37,354 nt of DNA from Muribaculaceae bacterium (GTDB taxonomy: Bacteria; Bacteroidota; Bacteroidia; Bacteroidales; Muribaculaceae): positions 1 through 37,354 of the forward strand of contig JAIECF010000007.1 of assembly GCA_029068655.1 (NCBI GenBank). Direction: 5' to 3'. The first letter of the stretch is position 1. Every line of letters starts with the position of its first letter. Both the position numbers and the translations under genes were made by a program. Shown here one piece after another: positions 1 through 9,239 of the stretch. The notes under the pieces were generated by a model. That model ran no database searches. It worked only from the letters and a program-made list of their open reading frames with translations, and was not told the origin of the DNA.

Positions 1-19
1 ATATGAAAGTTTAAAGCAG

Positions 20-27
20 TAATTTTG
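20..27 (+). promoter_or_regulatory. Bacteroidota -7 promoter element
   Basis: TAATTTTG matches the TAnnTTTG -7 consensus of the Bacteroidota primary sigma factor and lies 34 bases before the first ATG. No convincing -33 TTTG is visible because the window begins too close. Confidence 0.5.
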
Positions 28-61
28 CATCATCAAAATCAACCCAAAAACACTTAAAACA

Positions 62-442
62 ATGAAAAAGATTTTCACATTCATCATCGCCTTTATGGCG
101 TGTGCGTCAGCTATGACAGCGCAGGCTTCTGACGACAAGTCTACTCCAATACCGATTGCTATAAATATACCTCCAGATCAGACTAAACCCAAGCCATCAA
201 TTCACCGCGCTCCCATGCGCATATGCGTAGACGCGTATTACGACGCGCTCTCAGGCTCCATCTCAATAATATATGACGGAGAGGCCGAAGGAGAGGTAAA
301 CCTCTACAGCGACGGGGTACTCATAGACAGCTCTTCCGAAATCAGCACCACATTCCTGATCTCCGACTCCGGAGTCTACACCATCGAGATCGTCACGGAA
401 TCCTGGACCGCAACCGGCTCCTTAGTATTCCACTCTATCTAA
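62..442 (+). CDS. Small secreted DUF3244-like protein
   Basis: This encodes 126 residues. An N-terminal signal peptide (Lys-Lys then a hydrophobic stretch, cleavage probably near ASA-MTAQA at residues 15-22) shows export. The mature part, about residues 55-126, is beta-rich and ends with strands such as GVYTIEIVTES and ATGSLVF. This is the layout of the small Bacteroidales DUF3244 family, an immunoglobulin-like fold of unknown function. The start follows a TAnnTTTG promoter and has no clear Shine-Dalgarno, as usual in this phylum. The next gene begins 31 bases downstream on the same strand, so co-transcription is possible. The family assignment rests on overall pattern, not on a search. Confidence 0.75.
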   Translation: MKKIFTFIIAFMACASAMTAQASDDKSTPIPIAINIPPDQTKPKPSIHRAPMRICVDAYYDALSGSISIIYDGEAEGEVNLYSDGVLIDSSSEISTTFLISDSGVYTIEIVTESWTATGSLVFHSI

Positions 443-473
443 CTCAGTTACAATGCAATTCCTATAGAGAACT

Positions 474-1118
474 ATGAACAGAATATTGATAGCAATTTTC
501 ATGCTGGTCATTACAGCAAATAGCATCTGTCGTGGACAGACTAAAAACAGATGGAACGTCTATGCAGGAGGAAGCATCTCGCATCTTTGCGAAACTCCTT
601 TTGCAGGCACCGACAAAAATTATGGCTGGGGAGGAGGAGCATTCATCGGAGGTGGCTATGAAATCAATTATACCCCTCATTGGAGCCTCACTCCTCGACT
701 TGAATTCTCCTTCGATAACAATGGAGGAACGCTTAGCTCGAAAAATGAGAGCTTCTTCAACAACCATGCAAGATGGGAAAACTACTGGAGTGTAAGTATT
801 CCAATCAACGTATCATACAGATTCAGCGTGTCTGACAATATTGGTCTACGTATAGGGGTAGGACCATATCTACAGACAGTCATGAGCGGTAAAAAATATG
901 TCGGCATACATGACTCAGAAACCATGGTATCGACTGTTAAGAAGGAATCCCTCTCCGGTACTTTCGATCAGAGATTCAACATAGGAGCTGCAGGAGAAAT
1001 TGTCATCGAGACCAAGAATCACTTATCCTATGGTCTGCGTGTTAAATATCCGCTCATCAAAAGGGGATGGCTCATGAACACTCTGACTCTTTCTGTAGGG
1101 GTTGGCTATTCCTTATGA
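474..1118 (+). CDS. Outer-membrane beta-barrel protein (PorT-like)
   Basis: This encodes 214 residues with a signal peptide (MNRILIAIFMLVITANS, cleavage near the Gln at about residue 22). Alternating hydrophobic/polar strands follow: WNVYAGGSI, GAFIGGGYEI, WSLTPRLEFSF, YWSVSIPINVSYRF, IGLRIGVGPYL, FNIGAAGEI and LSYGLRVKYPL. The C-terminus LTLSVGVGYSL resembles an outer-membrane insertion signal. Length and pattern fit the outer-membrane barrel family often annotated PorT-like in Bacteroidota, probably with eight strands. The specific function is unknown. It sits 31 bases after the DUF3244-like gene and just before a decayed barrel-type remnant. Confidence 0.75.
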   Translation: MNRILIAIFMLVITANSICRGQTKNRWNVYAGGSISHLCETPFAGTDKNYGWGGGAFIGGGYEINYTPHWSLTPRLEFSFDNNGGTLSSKNESFFNNHARWENYWSVSIPINVSYRFSVSDNIGLRIGVGPYLQTVMSGKKYVGIHDSETMVSTVKKESLSGTFDQRFNIGAAGEIVIETKNHLSYGLRVKYPLIKRGWLMNTLTLSVGVGYSL

Positions 1119-1151
1119 AATCAACCTCTACAAAGAATATGAATACAAACC

Positions 1152-1382
1152 ATGAATATGAGCAGAGCATTAACATTATCAGCGATAATCTCTACAGCAG
1201 TGCTGTTGATGACGCTTCCAATAAGAGTACAGCAGTTCTTGATAAGTCCGGAAGTTGGCTACGAATGATCCGCACTACATATAGGTGGGAAAAGTAACGA
1301 TGCTCTCACCTCTCACTCCGGAAAATCCGAAGGCATAAGCAGTCCAAACGCATGCATTGACATAACAAAACAGGGCGATTGA
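1152..1382 (+). pseudogene. Decayed exported-protein remnant
   Basis: From ATG 1152 one frame reads a signal-peptide-like start (MNMSRALTLSAIISTAVLL, then TLPIRVQQ) and a barrel-like phrase FLISPEVGYE. It then meets TGA at 1266-1268. The same frame continues as SALHIGGKSNDALTSHSGKS and ends at TGA 1380-1382. The internal stop lies where a Trp (TGG) would suit a barrel strand. The simplest reading is the start of an outer-membrane protein gene that lost its 3' part and gained a nonsense mutation. Another frame (ATG 1115, overlapping the previous stop) gives a 60-codon ORF without recognisable features. Confidence 0.45.
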
Positions 1383-1436
1383 GCGTTAATTCAGATAAAA
1401 AGACATTTTGAGTATCCACACAAAACCCAAGAAGCC

Positions 1437-2297
1437 ATGAAAGTGAAAATCATCGCCCTCATAGCCGTGCTTTTCGGACTCGCCGCCACGAGTTGCATCT
1501 CCAACAAGAAATATGCTGAGCTACAGGGAAAATACAACGACCTCCAGAGTGAATACAACTCCACGCGCGAGCAGCTTATCACCACGAGCGCCGAGGCTAA
1601 AAACCTCACCTCCCAGCTTGATGTGGCCAACAGGAGCAACGACGAGCTGAAGAAGGGCATGAGCCAGCTCAAGCATACCCTCGACAAGAGCCTTGAGGCC
1701 AACAATCAGGGAAGCGCCAATATCTCAAAACTCGTAGATGAGATCAATGCCTCCAACAAATACATCAAGCAGCTCGTGGAGGCTAAATCCAAATCTGACT
1801 CCCTCAACATAGCCCTCACCAACCGCCTGACACGCTCACTGAGCAACGACGAGCTGAAAGACGTAGACGTAAAGGTACTCAAGGGTGTCGTATACATCTC
1901 ACTCGCCGACAATATGCTCTTCAAGAGCGGCAGCTATGAAGTGAGCGACCGCGCTATGGAGACACTCTCCAAGATCGCCAAGATACTCAAGGACTACAAG
2001 GACTTCGACGTGCTCGTGGAAGGCAACACCGACAACGTGCCCATATCGAAGACCAACATCCGCAACAACTGGGATCTCTCCGCACTCCGCGCCTCCTCCA
2101 TCGTTCAGGTACTCCAGACGAAGTTCGGCATCAACCCGCAGCGTCTCTCGGCAGCCGGCCGCGGCGAGTTCAACCCCATCACCGACAATGACTCCGAGGT
2201 AGGCAAGCAGCGCAACCGCCGCACCGAGATCATCATCACCCCGAAGCTCGACGACTTCATGGACCTCATCGACAAGGCCCCCGAATCCAAAGACTGA
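1437..2297 (+). CDS. OmpA-family peptidoglycan-binding lipoprotein
   Basis: This encodes 286 residues. The lipoprotein signal peptide ends at AATSC with Cys20 as the acylation site. Residues 25-130 are Gln/Asn/Glu/Lys-rich and heptad-like, suggesting a coiled coil. Residues 155-270 are an OmpA C-terminal domain with the signatures VEGNTDN, NWDLSALRA (Asp213 and Arg218), RLSAAGRGE and RNRRTEI. In this family the Asp and Arg of these motifs bind the diaminopimelate of peptidoglycan. The protein probably tethers the outer membrane to the cell wall. The gene stands alone and ends at a strong terminator. Confidence 0.92.
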   Translation: MKVKIIALIAVLFGLAATSCISNKKYAELQGKYNDLQSEYNSTREQLITTSAEAKNLTSQLDVANRSNDELKKGMSQLKHTLDKSLEANNQGSANISKLVDEINASNKYIKQLVEAKSKSDSLNIALTNRLTRSLSNDELKDVDVKVLKGVVYISLADNMLFKSGSYEVSDRAMETLSKIAKILKDYKDFDVLVEGNTDNVPISKTNIRNNWDLSALRASSIVQVLQTKFGINPQRLSAAGRGEFNPITDNDSEVGKQRNRRTEIIITPKLDDFMDLIDKAPESKD

Positions 2298-2315
2298 CAT
2301 TTCCCGCTCCACTAT

Positions 2316-2356
2316 AAATGCTCCGGCTCATCCGAGTCGGAGCATTTAGTTTTTTA
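2316..2356 (+). terminator. Rho-independent terminator after the OmpA-family gene
   Basis: A 14-bp stem (AAATGCTCCGGCTC pairing with GAGTCGGAGCATTT, one G-U pair) closes an ATCC tetraloop. AG and six T residues follow. It separates the OmpA-family gene from the hybrid sensor. Confidence 0.9.
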
Positions 2357-2368
2357 TTTAATATTTTC

Positions 2369-2398
2369 TTTGATATTCGAAGATTATTGTTAACTTTG
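2369..2398 (+). promoter_or_regulatory. Promoter of the first hybrid sensor
   Basis: A TTTG (2369-2372) and a TAACTTTG -7 box (2391-2398) are separated by 18 bases. They lie 49 bases upstream of the ATG at 2448 and directly after the preceding terminator. Confidence 0.65.
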
Positions 2399-2447
2399 CA
2401 ATCACATCCTGACATTTATAAAGAAACAACCTACAATTTTACCCTTA

Positions 2448-5255
2448 ATGCGATTCCGAATCAACATAAAACCAAACGTAATACCGGCGTGGCTCACCGT
2501 CGCTATCTGTCTCCTGACGCTATATGCATGCAATGAGGAGAAGAAATACCGGATCGGCGTGTCGCAGTGCAGCCAGGACGACTGGCGCATGAAGATGAAC
2601 GACGAGATACAGCGCGAGATAATGTATCATGAGGATGCAACAGTAGAGATACGCTCCGCCGACGATGACAGCCGCAAACAGATAGATGATATCCGCTATT
2701 TCGTCGACAACGGCTTCGACGTCATAATAGTCTCGCCAAACGAGGCCGCCACACTTACGCCCGTGATAAAGGAGGTATACGACAGCGGTATACCCGTCAT
2801 CATCTTCGACCGTAATATCGACGGAGACAGCTACACCGCCCGTATCGGAGCCGATGACGAAGGACTCGGAAGAGCTGCCGCTCATTATGCCCTCAGTGTC
2901 GCCGGACCCGCTCCGAATGCAATTGAGATATATGGACTGAAAGGGTCCACACCCGCCGATGGGCGCCATAAGGGATTCTCGAAAGAATTCACCGCTAAAG
3001 GAGGCAATATCCTTGCTACTACCACAGCAAACTGGAAGAAGGAAGAGGCCATCCCCGCTGTCGACTCCCTTCTTAAAACATACTCTGAAGTTGACGTGAT
3101 ATTCGCCCACAACGACCGCATGGCCATAGGTGCTTCCGAGGCAGCAAAAGCTTTAGGACGAGACGATATCAAGATCATTGGTATCGACGCAGCCCCTGAA
3201 ATAGGTATCAAGGCTGTCGCTGACAGCATTATCGACGCCACATTCCTCTATCCTACGGAGGGACACCGAGTGATCCGCACCGCACTCTCAATCCTTAAAG
3301 GAGAACCATACGAGAGGGAGACCATCATGCCGGCCTCCTCTGCAGTAGACGTCGGCAACGCAGATATTCTGTTGCGCCAGAACGAGACACTCGTAGATGA
3401 GACCGATAAGATAATAATCCTGAAGAAAAGCATTGACGACTACTGGGCGCAATATGCCACCCAGAAATCACTCTTCTACGCCTGCATAGCCATCATACTG
3501 CTTCTCTTCGGTGTGGTATTCCTCGTGCTCCGCGTCTACTGGCAGCATAAGCGTCACCGCGAGGTGCTGCTTGAGCAGAACCATGAGCTGGAATCGCAAC
3601 GCGATCAGCTTGCCGAGCAGCGTGACCAGCTTCAGGACCTAAACAGCAAGCTCGAAGACGCCACCCAGTCGAAACTGATGTTTTTCACCAACGTTTCTCA
3701 CGACCTCCGCACTCCCCTCACACTAATCGCCGAACCTGTAGCACAGCTTGCATCCGCGACTAACCTAACGGCCTCCCAGCAGGTTCTTATTAAGATCGCC
3801 GACAAAAATGTAAGGATTCTACAGCGTCTCATCAACCAGATCCTCGATTTCCGTAAATATGAGAACGGCAAGCTCAACCTGCATCTGACGGAGGTGGATT
3901 TCCGACAGACCATCAAAGACTGGACTGAATCATTCGTACAGCTGGCACGAAAGCGCGACATCAAGCTACGTCTTGAATCTCCGGAAGGAGACGCTCCCAT
4001 CGACCTCGCCATTGACGTCGAGAAGATGGAGCGTGTCTTCTTCAACCTCGTATCCAATGCCTTCAAGTACACACGCGACAATGGCCACATAACAATATCA
4101 TATTCCATAAGTGACGCAAGGCTGACACTGCGTGTCGCAGATACAGGAGAAGGCATCAGCGAACGTGACCTCGGAAATATCTTCGACCGCTTTTATCAGG
4201 TTGACCGCATACATCCCAAGGGATCCGGCATCGGACTTTCGCTTGCCAAGGCCTTTGTGGAGCTGCACGGGGGTTCCATAACTGTAGAAAGCGAACTCAA
4301 CAAGGGTTCGGTGTTTATCGTGACCCTCCCTGTGGTGCATGTGGCCGATACATCGCAGGCTGTCGACAAGCAGATCGGTGCATCTGCTGTAGAAGCCGAG
4401 CTTGACAACATCGAGGGCGATGCAGAATTCGGATCAGACCAACCACTGGTGCTTGTCATCGACGACAACCACGATATCCGCGAGATGGTAGGCGAGCTTC
4501 TGAGCTCAGACTACAACGTGATAACCGCCAATAATGGCAGCGACGGACTCAAAAAAGCCGCGAAATACGTGCCCGACCTTGTGATATGCGACGTCATGAT
4601 GCCTGTCATGGATGGTCTGGAATGTTGCCGTCGGCTTAAGCAGGAACCCGTCACCTCCCACATCCCGGTGCTTATGCTTACGGCCTGCTCAATGGATGAA
4701 CAGCGTGTCCAGGGCTACGATAACGGTGCAGACGGCTACCTGTCTAAACCCTTCTCGACGGATGTGCTGAAATCTCGCAGCGCGAGCCTGATACGCAACC
4801 GCCGCATAATTAAAGATCTGTGGCAAAATCCGGCTACGAAGGTCCTGAACGACCCCGGCAGTAAGCCTCAAGAGAAGACCATGGGAAAACAGCCGCCCTC
4901 TAATGCTAAGCCTATGCCGCCGAAAGACGCTGAAAACGAATTCTACGCTCGTTTCCTTAAGATATTCCGGGAGGAGATGGGCAATCCCGAGACCACCGTC
5001 GACAGTCTCGCATCCAGGATGGGACTCGAGCGCACACAATTCTATAGAAAGATAAAGGCCATCACCAACTACTCTCCTGCCGAGCTTATACGCAACCTCC
5101 GCCTGAAAAAAGCCCGCGCACTCGTCACCGGATCGGAAAAGAGCATCTCTGAGATAGGATACGAAGTAGGATTCTCCACTCCGGCCTACTTCACCAAATG
5201 CTACCGCGAGGCCTACGGCGAGACACCCACCGAAACCCGCCAGAAACTCCAATAG
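2448..5255 (+). CDS. Hybrid two-component sensor/regulator with sugar-binding sensor domain
   Basis: This one-protein signalling system has 935 residues. The N-terminus is hydrophobic with a possible lipobox (LYAC, Cys28). Residues 33-310 are a periplasmic-binding/LacI-type fold (YRIGVSQC, IIVSPNEA, VIIFDRNID, AHNDRMAIGA, IIGIDAAPE). A membrane helix covers 343-363 and a coiled coil 370-405. HisKA carries His418 (NVSHDLRTP). The ATPase domain spans 520-630 (FFNLVSNAF, DTGEGI, GSGIGLSLAK). The receiver at 667-785 has phospho-acceptor Asp715 and Lys767. An AraC-type DNA-binding domain occupies 830-935. All catalytic residues are present. Known relatives such as BT1754 bind a monosaccharide in the periplasm; the ligand here cannot be told. 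It is a close paralogue of the sensor at 9240. Confidence 0.95.
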   Translation: MRFRINIKPNVIPAWLTVAICLLTLYACNEEKKYRIGVSQCSQDDWRMKMNDEIQREIMYHEDATVEIRSADDDSRKQIDDIRYFVDNGFDVIIVSPNEAATLTPVIKEVYDSGIPVIIFDRNIDGDSYTARIGADDEGLGRAAAHYALSVAGPAPNAIEIYGLKGSTPADGRHKGFSKEFTAKGGNILATTTANWKKEEAIPAVDSLLKTYSEVDVIFAHNDRMAIGASEAAKALGRDDIKIIGIDAAPEIGIKAVADSIIDATFLYPTEGHRVIRTALSILKGEPYERETIMPASSAVDVGNADILLRQNETLVDETDKIIILKKSIDDYWAQYATQKSLFYACIAIILLLFGVVFLVLRVYWQHKRHREVLLEQNHELESQRDQLAEQRDQLQDLNSKLEDATQSKLMFFTNVSHDLRTPLTLIAEPVAQLASATNLTASQQVLIKIADKNVRILQRLINQILDFRKYENGKLNLHLTEVDFRQTIKDWTESFVQLARKRDIKLRLESPEGDAPIDLAIDVEKMERVFFNLVSNAFKYTRDNGHITISYSISDARLTLRVADTGEGISERDLGNIFDRFYQVDRIHPKGSGIGLSLAKAFVELHGGSITVESELNKGSVFIVTLPVVHVADTSQAVDKQIGASAVEAELDNIEGDAEFGSDQPLVLVIDDNHDIREMVGELLSSDYNVITANNGSDGLKKAAKYVPDLVICDVMMPVMDGLECCRRLKQEPVTSHIPVLMLTACSMDEQRVQGYDNGADGYLSKPFSTDVLKSRSASLIRNRRIIKDLWQNPATKVLNDPGSKPQEKTMGKQPPSNAKPMPPKDAENEFYARFLKIFREEMGNPETTVDSLASRMGLERTQFYRKIKAITNYSPAELIRNLRLKKARALVTGSEKSISEIGYEVGFSTPAYFTKCYREAYGETPTETRQKLQ

Positions 5256-5279
5256 TCATATTGCCGATATGAAATAAGA

Positions 5280-5311
5280 TTTGCAAAGTTCACAGGAAAA
5301 CATTATTTTTG
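5280..5311 (+). promoter_or_regulatory. Promoter of the AAA/PD-(D/E)XK gene
   Basis: TTTG (5280-5283), a 20-base spacer and TATTTTTG (5304-5311) give a canonical Bacteroidota promoter ending 17 bases before the ATG at 5329. Confidence 0.75.
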
Positions 5312-5328
5312 CACTAAAATAGAGATCA

Positions 5329-6894
5329 ATGGAAGAAATCTACATAAAATACCCTATAGGGGAGCAGGATTTCAAGATGCTCAGGGACGGGGGATTCTCC
5401 TATATCGACAAAACTCGATATATTGAGAAGATTACGAACGACAGTAAATACATATTTCTTGCCCGTCCACGACGCTTCGGAAAAAGCCTGTTTCTGTCCA
5501 CACTTCAGTATTTCTTTGAGGGCAGACGAGATCTCTTCAAGGGCTTATATATCGATTCCACTGATTGGGACTGGAAGCCATATCCTGTGTTTCGCCTTGA
5601 CCTCAATACTGACAGTTATGATGAGCCGGGAAGACTTGACGGTGTAATAGACCGTCTTTTCAGAAAATGGGAGAATACATATGATGTAGATGTCAAGGAT
5701 AGCGATTTCTCACAAAGATTCAGCACCATCTTAGAGACAGCACATAAAAAGACCGGCAGACAAGTGGTGATTCTCGTTGACGAGTATGACAAACCATTGG
5801 TTGCCAATATTCACAACAAAGAGAATATAGAGCATTACCGCAACCGTCTTTCCTCCATATACTCCAATTTTAAAAGTTCGGCTGAACATATACGTCTTGT
5901 ATTCCTGACCGGAGTTAGCCGATTTGGCAAACTTAGTGTTTTTTCCGATCTCAACAACATTCGGGATATAACCTTTCTGGATGAGTTCGCAGATATCTGC
6001 GGCATAACGGAAAAAGAAATGCTTGAATACTTTAAGCCGGGGATTGCAAAATTAGCCGAAAAGGAAGATATCTCCTACGAAGAAGCCTGCATTAGATTAA
6101 AAAAGAACTATGACGGCTATAGATTCGCAGCCGAAGGCAGCGATATCTACAACCCATGGTCGATTCTGAACGCAATGGCTGACTCAAAGATCGCCAACTA
6201 TTGGAACGACACCGGTATGCCCAGAATCGTCGCCCAAACCCTGAAGCGCGTAAATGCCAATCTTCCTGAGATGTTTGACACGTATTGTACGGAAGACGAC
6301 TTGAAAGGTCTCGACCTGTTGACGCCACAGCCTCTCGCGCTCCTTTATCAGACCGGCTACCTCACCATAAAGAGCTATCATCCGAAAATCAGACGATACA
6401 GGCTTGGAATTCCCAACGATGAAGTCAAGGACGGCCTTTTTAAGGTACTTCTGCCCTATTACGTAAAAAGCCTTTCCGACAAGGAAGAAAAGAAGATCAT
6501 ATCCGATATGGTGATGTACTTCATCCTTGGTGATGCCGACGCAGCCATGAAGTGCCTTCAGGCATATTTCGCCGGTGTCCACTTCAAGATGAAGATGGAC
6601 AATGAGAATAACTTCCACAATGCCTTCTTCCTGCTGATGGATCTCGTGGGGCTTGAGACCGAAGCTGAATCCACTACATCAGACGGAAGCATCGATATCG
6701 TTATCAAGACCGAAGACTACATCTACGTAATTGAGCTTAAATACGACAAAAACGCCGACGAGGCAATGAAGCAGATTGAAGACAAGAAATACTCTCGTAA
6801 ATTTCAGGCTGACGGTCGCCGGATTATAGAGATCGGAGTCAACTTCTCATCAGAAACCCGATGTATAGAAGACTGGAAAACGAGAATCGTATAG
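5329..6894 (+). CDS. AAA-ATPase-like protein with C-terminal PD-(D/E)XK nuclease domain
   Basis: This encodes 521 residues. The N-terminus has the typical opening (KYPIGEQDF, SYIDKTRYIEKI) and a P-loop RPRRFGKS at about 46-53, lacking the usual first Gly as is common in this family. A Walker B-like ILVDEYDKP lies near residue 150. The C-terminus carries a PD-(D/E)XK nuclease core with Asp456, Glu469 and Lys471 (GSIDIV and ELKYD). This is the AAA-ATPase_like plus PDDEXK_9 (DUF1703) architecture, common in multiple copies in gut Bacteroidales. Its cellular role is unknown; defence or mobile-element functions have been suggested for such fusions. It has its own promoter and faces the GH31 gene convergently, 65 bases away. 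Confidence 0.9.
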   Translation: MEEIYIKYPIGEQDFKMLRDGGFSYIDKTRYIEKITNDSKYIFLARPRRFGKSLFLSTLQYFFEGRRDLFKGLYIDSTDWDWKPYPVFRLDLNTDSYDEPGRLDGVIDRLFRKWENTYDVDVKDSDFSQRFSTILETAHKKTGRQVVILVDEYDKPLVANIHNKENIEHYRNRLSSIYSNFKSSAEHIRLVFLTGVSRFGKLSVFSDLNNIRDITFLDEFADICGITEKEMLEYFKPGIAKLAEKEDISYEEACIRLKKNYDGYRFAAEGSDIYNPWSILNAMADSKIANYWNDTGMPRIVAQTLKRVNANLPEMFDTYCTEDDLKGLDLLTPQPLALLYQTGYLTIKSYHPKIRRYRLGIPNDEVKDGLFKVLLPYYVKSLSDKEEKKIISDMVMYFILGDADAAMKCLQAYFAGVHFKMKMDNENNFHNAFFLLMDLVGLETEAESTTSDGSIDIVIKTEDYIYVIELKYDKNADEAMKQIEDKKYSRKFQADGRRIIEIGVNFSSETRCIEDWKTRIV

Positions 6895-6959
6895 AAAGCG
6901 ACCTTTAGAAATTCGCGGCAACGGCGGAGTTACCGCAACCCGCCGGTCAAATAATGTAT

Positions 6960-9086
6960 TCACATTTTCTTAAAAACCACGGTGTCTCCTTTGGTCCACG
7001 GAGTATACTTTATTCCGGTGGGCGTCACGAACCCTACCCGGAGTGACTTTGGTCCCTTCTTCAGGTTTCCTTCTGTCTGGCTGAGCTTTACCGTAACCTC
7101 ATTCCCTTCTGTGGATGCCGTGACGGTATAGTCAGCATATTCGCCGTCCCTGAATTCGAAGCCATCCCCGGCGTCCTCATATATTCGTCTGGCAGCCTTA
7201 CCTTCGGGATCAAGGTTTACCAGCAAGGTAAGCCTGTCGGTGTTGTATTCCGTAGTATTTTGGCTTAATTCCGCCACAGGAATGATGGAACCGGGGCGTT
7301 GATAAAGATTGGCCTGAAATCCGTCGTCAGGTGTATCCTCAAGCACGATTTTATTCCATTCTCCGCTTGGTCTGGCTGTAGTCTCCGACCATCTCGGCAC
7401 GACCATCAGGTCTCCACCAAGCAGGAACGCCTCCTGCTCCGAACGGAGCGACGGATCCTTCACATCTGCGAAAAACAGCGGACGCATAACCGGCATACCA
7501 TCCTCATATGCCTCACGGAAAAGTGTGTAGATATAAGGCAGAAGCCTGTAGCGCCGGTTGATTGCCGTCCTGCACGACTCTAATGTTTCAGGCCCGAACG
7601 CCCAGGGCTCCTGAGACCTTGTACCGGCGGCCGAATGGTTGCGTACAAACGGGAAATATACTCCCATGGAGGTCCATTGCGCTAAAAGCTCAGGCGTGCA
7701 GTCGTCAAAAAAGCCACCTATGTCCGGTCCGTTGAACGGCTGGCCAGATAATCCTAAGTTTATCGTCATCGGTATACTCATCTTCATCAATGCCGGATCA
7801 GAGGCATTGTCGCCCGTCCATGTAGCGGCATAGCGGTGTCCGCCAAGAAAATTCGAGCGCGTGAGCACAAACGGGCGTTTGTCAGGATTGGCGGCAAGGA
7901 TTCCGTCGCGGCTCGCCTTTACCATATTGTATCCGTATACGTTGTGGTAGCGCAGATGCGGACCGGGAGCCAAGCCATCCCCACCGAGATGCCGGTTGTC
8001 CTCGGGCATCGTTGATGTCTCCACGTTGAATATGGCCGGCTCGTTCATATCGTTCCATACTCCGTCTATGCCGGTAGCCATATAGTCTTTATATAGCGTT
8101 CCCCACCATTCGCGCACTTCCGGACGCGTAAAGTCAGGGAAATGACAGGGACCGGGCCACACTTCTCCCACGTATGGCTTACCGGATGCATCCTTAACCC
8201 AGTAATCAGCGGCTGGCCCCTGGTCGTCTACCCGATATCCTTCCTCCACCTTTATCCCGGGGTCGATCATATAGACCGCCTTGAAGTTACGGTCGTGCAG
8301 ATAGTCGTTGAGGCCTATCGGATCCGGAAACTTCTCCTTATCAAACGTGAAGATCTTGAAATTATCCATATAATCGATGTCCATCCATATCACGTCGGAG
8401 GGTATCCTGTTGATTCGGAGGGAATCGGCGATCTCTTTCACGCGGGTATCAGGGAAATAGCTCCAGCGGCATTGCTGGTAGCCGAGAGCCCATAGCGGAG
8501 GCATCTCGATATGTCCGGTCAGATCTGCCAAGGCTCTCAACACTTCTGCCGGAGATTCTTTCTCTATCACTATGACTCTGAAAGCGGGCCCCTCGCTCTC
8601 AAATACGATGTCTTCATCCAGACTCACGGACGACTTCCATGTATTGTCCGCGATCACGCCGAATGCAGTTCCGTCCTGACGTATACCCATCACCCAGGGA
8701 TGGCTTTGGTAGAGTCGTCTTCCTTCGTCGGCCTCATATTTCGGCGCATCCGTATTCCAGAACCTCACTTCCCTGCCGTTTCTCCTCAACGGCCCGGAGA
8801 CTTCGCCGTTGCCATAGAAATCCACTCCCTTTCCAACCGGAATACGCGCCACGCTTTTTCCGTCAGATGTCGAGAACTCCGGCCGCAGATTCCATTCGGC
8901 AGGCACATCTCCGACTGATTTCAGTTCATTCATAAAAATCGGAGAGGGTTCATGCCGGGCGGCCTCATATCCTGAAGGATAGAACACAGCGACATCCTCG
9001 CTATTCATATAGGAACGCTCTGAAGCGGTAAGCTCCATTCCTATTCCGATGGTTAAAGCCATTGTCAAAACTCTTTTGAAATTCAT
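6960..9086 (-). CDS. Glycoside hydrolase family 31 alpha-glucosidase
   Basis: This encodes 708 residues with an N-terminal signal peptide (MNFKRVLTMALTIGIGMEL), so it is exported, probably to the periplasm. GH31 landmarks are the N-terminal beta domain (DFYGNGEVSGPL), PPLWALGYQQCRWSY at the start of the barrel, DVIWMDIDYMD, nucleophile Asp346 in GVWNDMNEP, acid/base Asp426 in TWTGDNAS, and FVRNHSA with His484. The family hydrolyses alpha-glucosides or alpha-xylosides with retention; the sequence alone suggests an alpha-glucosidase type. The gene is divergent from the hybrid sensor at 9240 with a 153-base gap, suggesting control by that sensor. It is about typical length for compact bacterial GH31 enzymes. 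Confidence 0.93.
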   Translation of the reverse strand: MNFKRVLTMALTIGIGMELTASERSYMNSEDVAVFYPSGYEAARHEPSPIFMNELKSVGDVPAEWNLRPEFSTSDGKSVARIPVGKGVDFYGNGEVSGPLRRNGREVRFWNTDAPKYEADEGRRLYQSHPWVMGIRQDGTAFGVIADNTWKSSVSLDEDIVFESEGPAFRVIVIEKESPAEVLRALADLTGHIEMPPLWALGYQQCRWSYFPDTRVKEIADSLRINRIPSDVIWMDIDYMDNFKIFTFDKEKFPDPIGLNDYLHDRNFKAVYMIDPGIKVEEGYRVDDQGPAADYWVKDASGKPYVGEVWPGPCHFPDFTRPEVREWWGTLYKDYMATGIDGVWNDMNEPAIFNVETSTMPEDNRHLGGDGLAPGPHLRYHNVYGYNMVKASRDGILAANPDKRPFVLTRSNFLGGHRYAATWTGDNASDPALMKMSIPMTINLGLSGQPFNGPDIGGFFDDCTPELLAQWTSMGVYFPFVRNHSAAGTRSQEPWAFGPETLESCRTAINRRYRLLPYIYTLFREAYEDGMPVMRPLFFADVKDPSLRSEQEAFLLGGDLMVVPRWSETTARPSGEWNKIVLEDTPDDGFQANLYQRPGSIIPVAELSQNTTEYNTDRLTLLVNLDPEGKAARRIYEDAGDGFEFRDGEYADYTVTASTEGNEVTVKLSQTEGNLKKGPKSLRVGFVTPTGIKYTPWTKGDTVVFKKM

Positions 9087-9164
9087 TCTTTAGTACATAA
9101 CAACCTATCTATATAACACATTAAATGCTTACATCTGCAACAGAATTCCGCGGTTTCATATGCG

Positions 9165-9236
9165 AGACAAAATTTATATGTTTTTGTCTTGCACATAATA
9201 CAAAAAATGCCTAATTTTGTCCAATAGACAAGACAG
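9165..9236. promoter_or_regulatory. Divergent control region with TTGTC/GACAA inverted repeats
   Basis: Between the GH31 and sensor starts, AGACAAAA (9165-9172) and TTTTGTCT (9182-9189) form an 8-bp inverted repeat with a 9-base centre. A second inverted repeat, TTGTC-CAATA-GACAA, overlaps the TAATTTTG -7 box (9212-9219) of the sensor. Such symmetry over a promoter is expected of an operator, perhaps for the sensor's own AraC domain; this is inference. No clear -7 box for the GH31 gene was found. Confidence 0.5.
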
Positions 9237-9239
9237 GCC

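Noticed and set aside
1266..1268. TGA recoding (selenocysteine or readthrough)
   Set aside because: No stem-loop of SECIS type was seen and the frame soon ends again; decay is simpler.
1115..1297. 60-codon ORF overlapping the barrel gene stop (ATGA)
   Set aside because: Low-complexity hydrophilic translation; the 1152 frame has better coding character.
4689..5252. Long minus-strand ORF opposite the hybrid sensor
   Set aside because: Shadow of the AraC and receiver coding region; no family features.
6900..6945. Terminator between the convergent AAA/PD-(D/E)XK and GH31 genes
   Set aside because: A CGGCGG/CCGCCG stem is possible, but the loop is large and no T tract follows on either strand.
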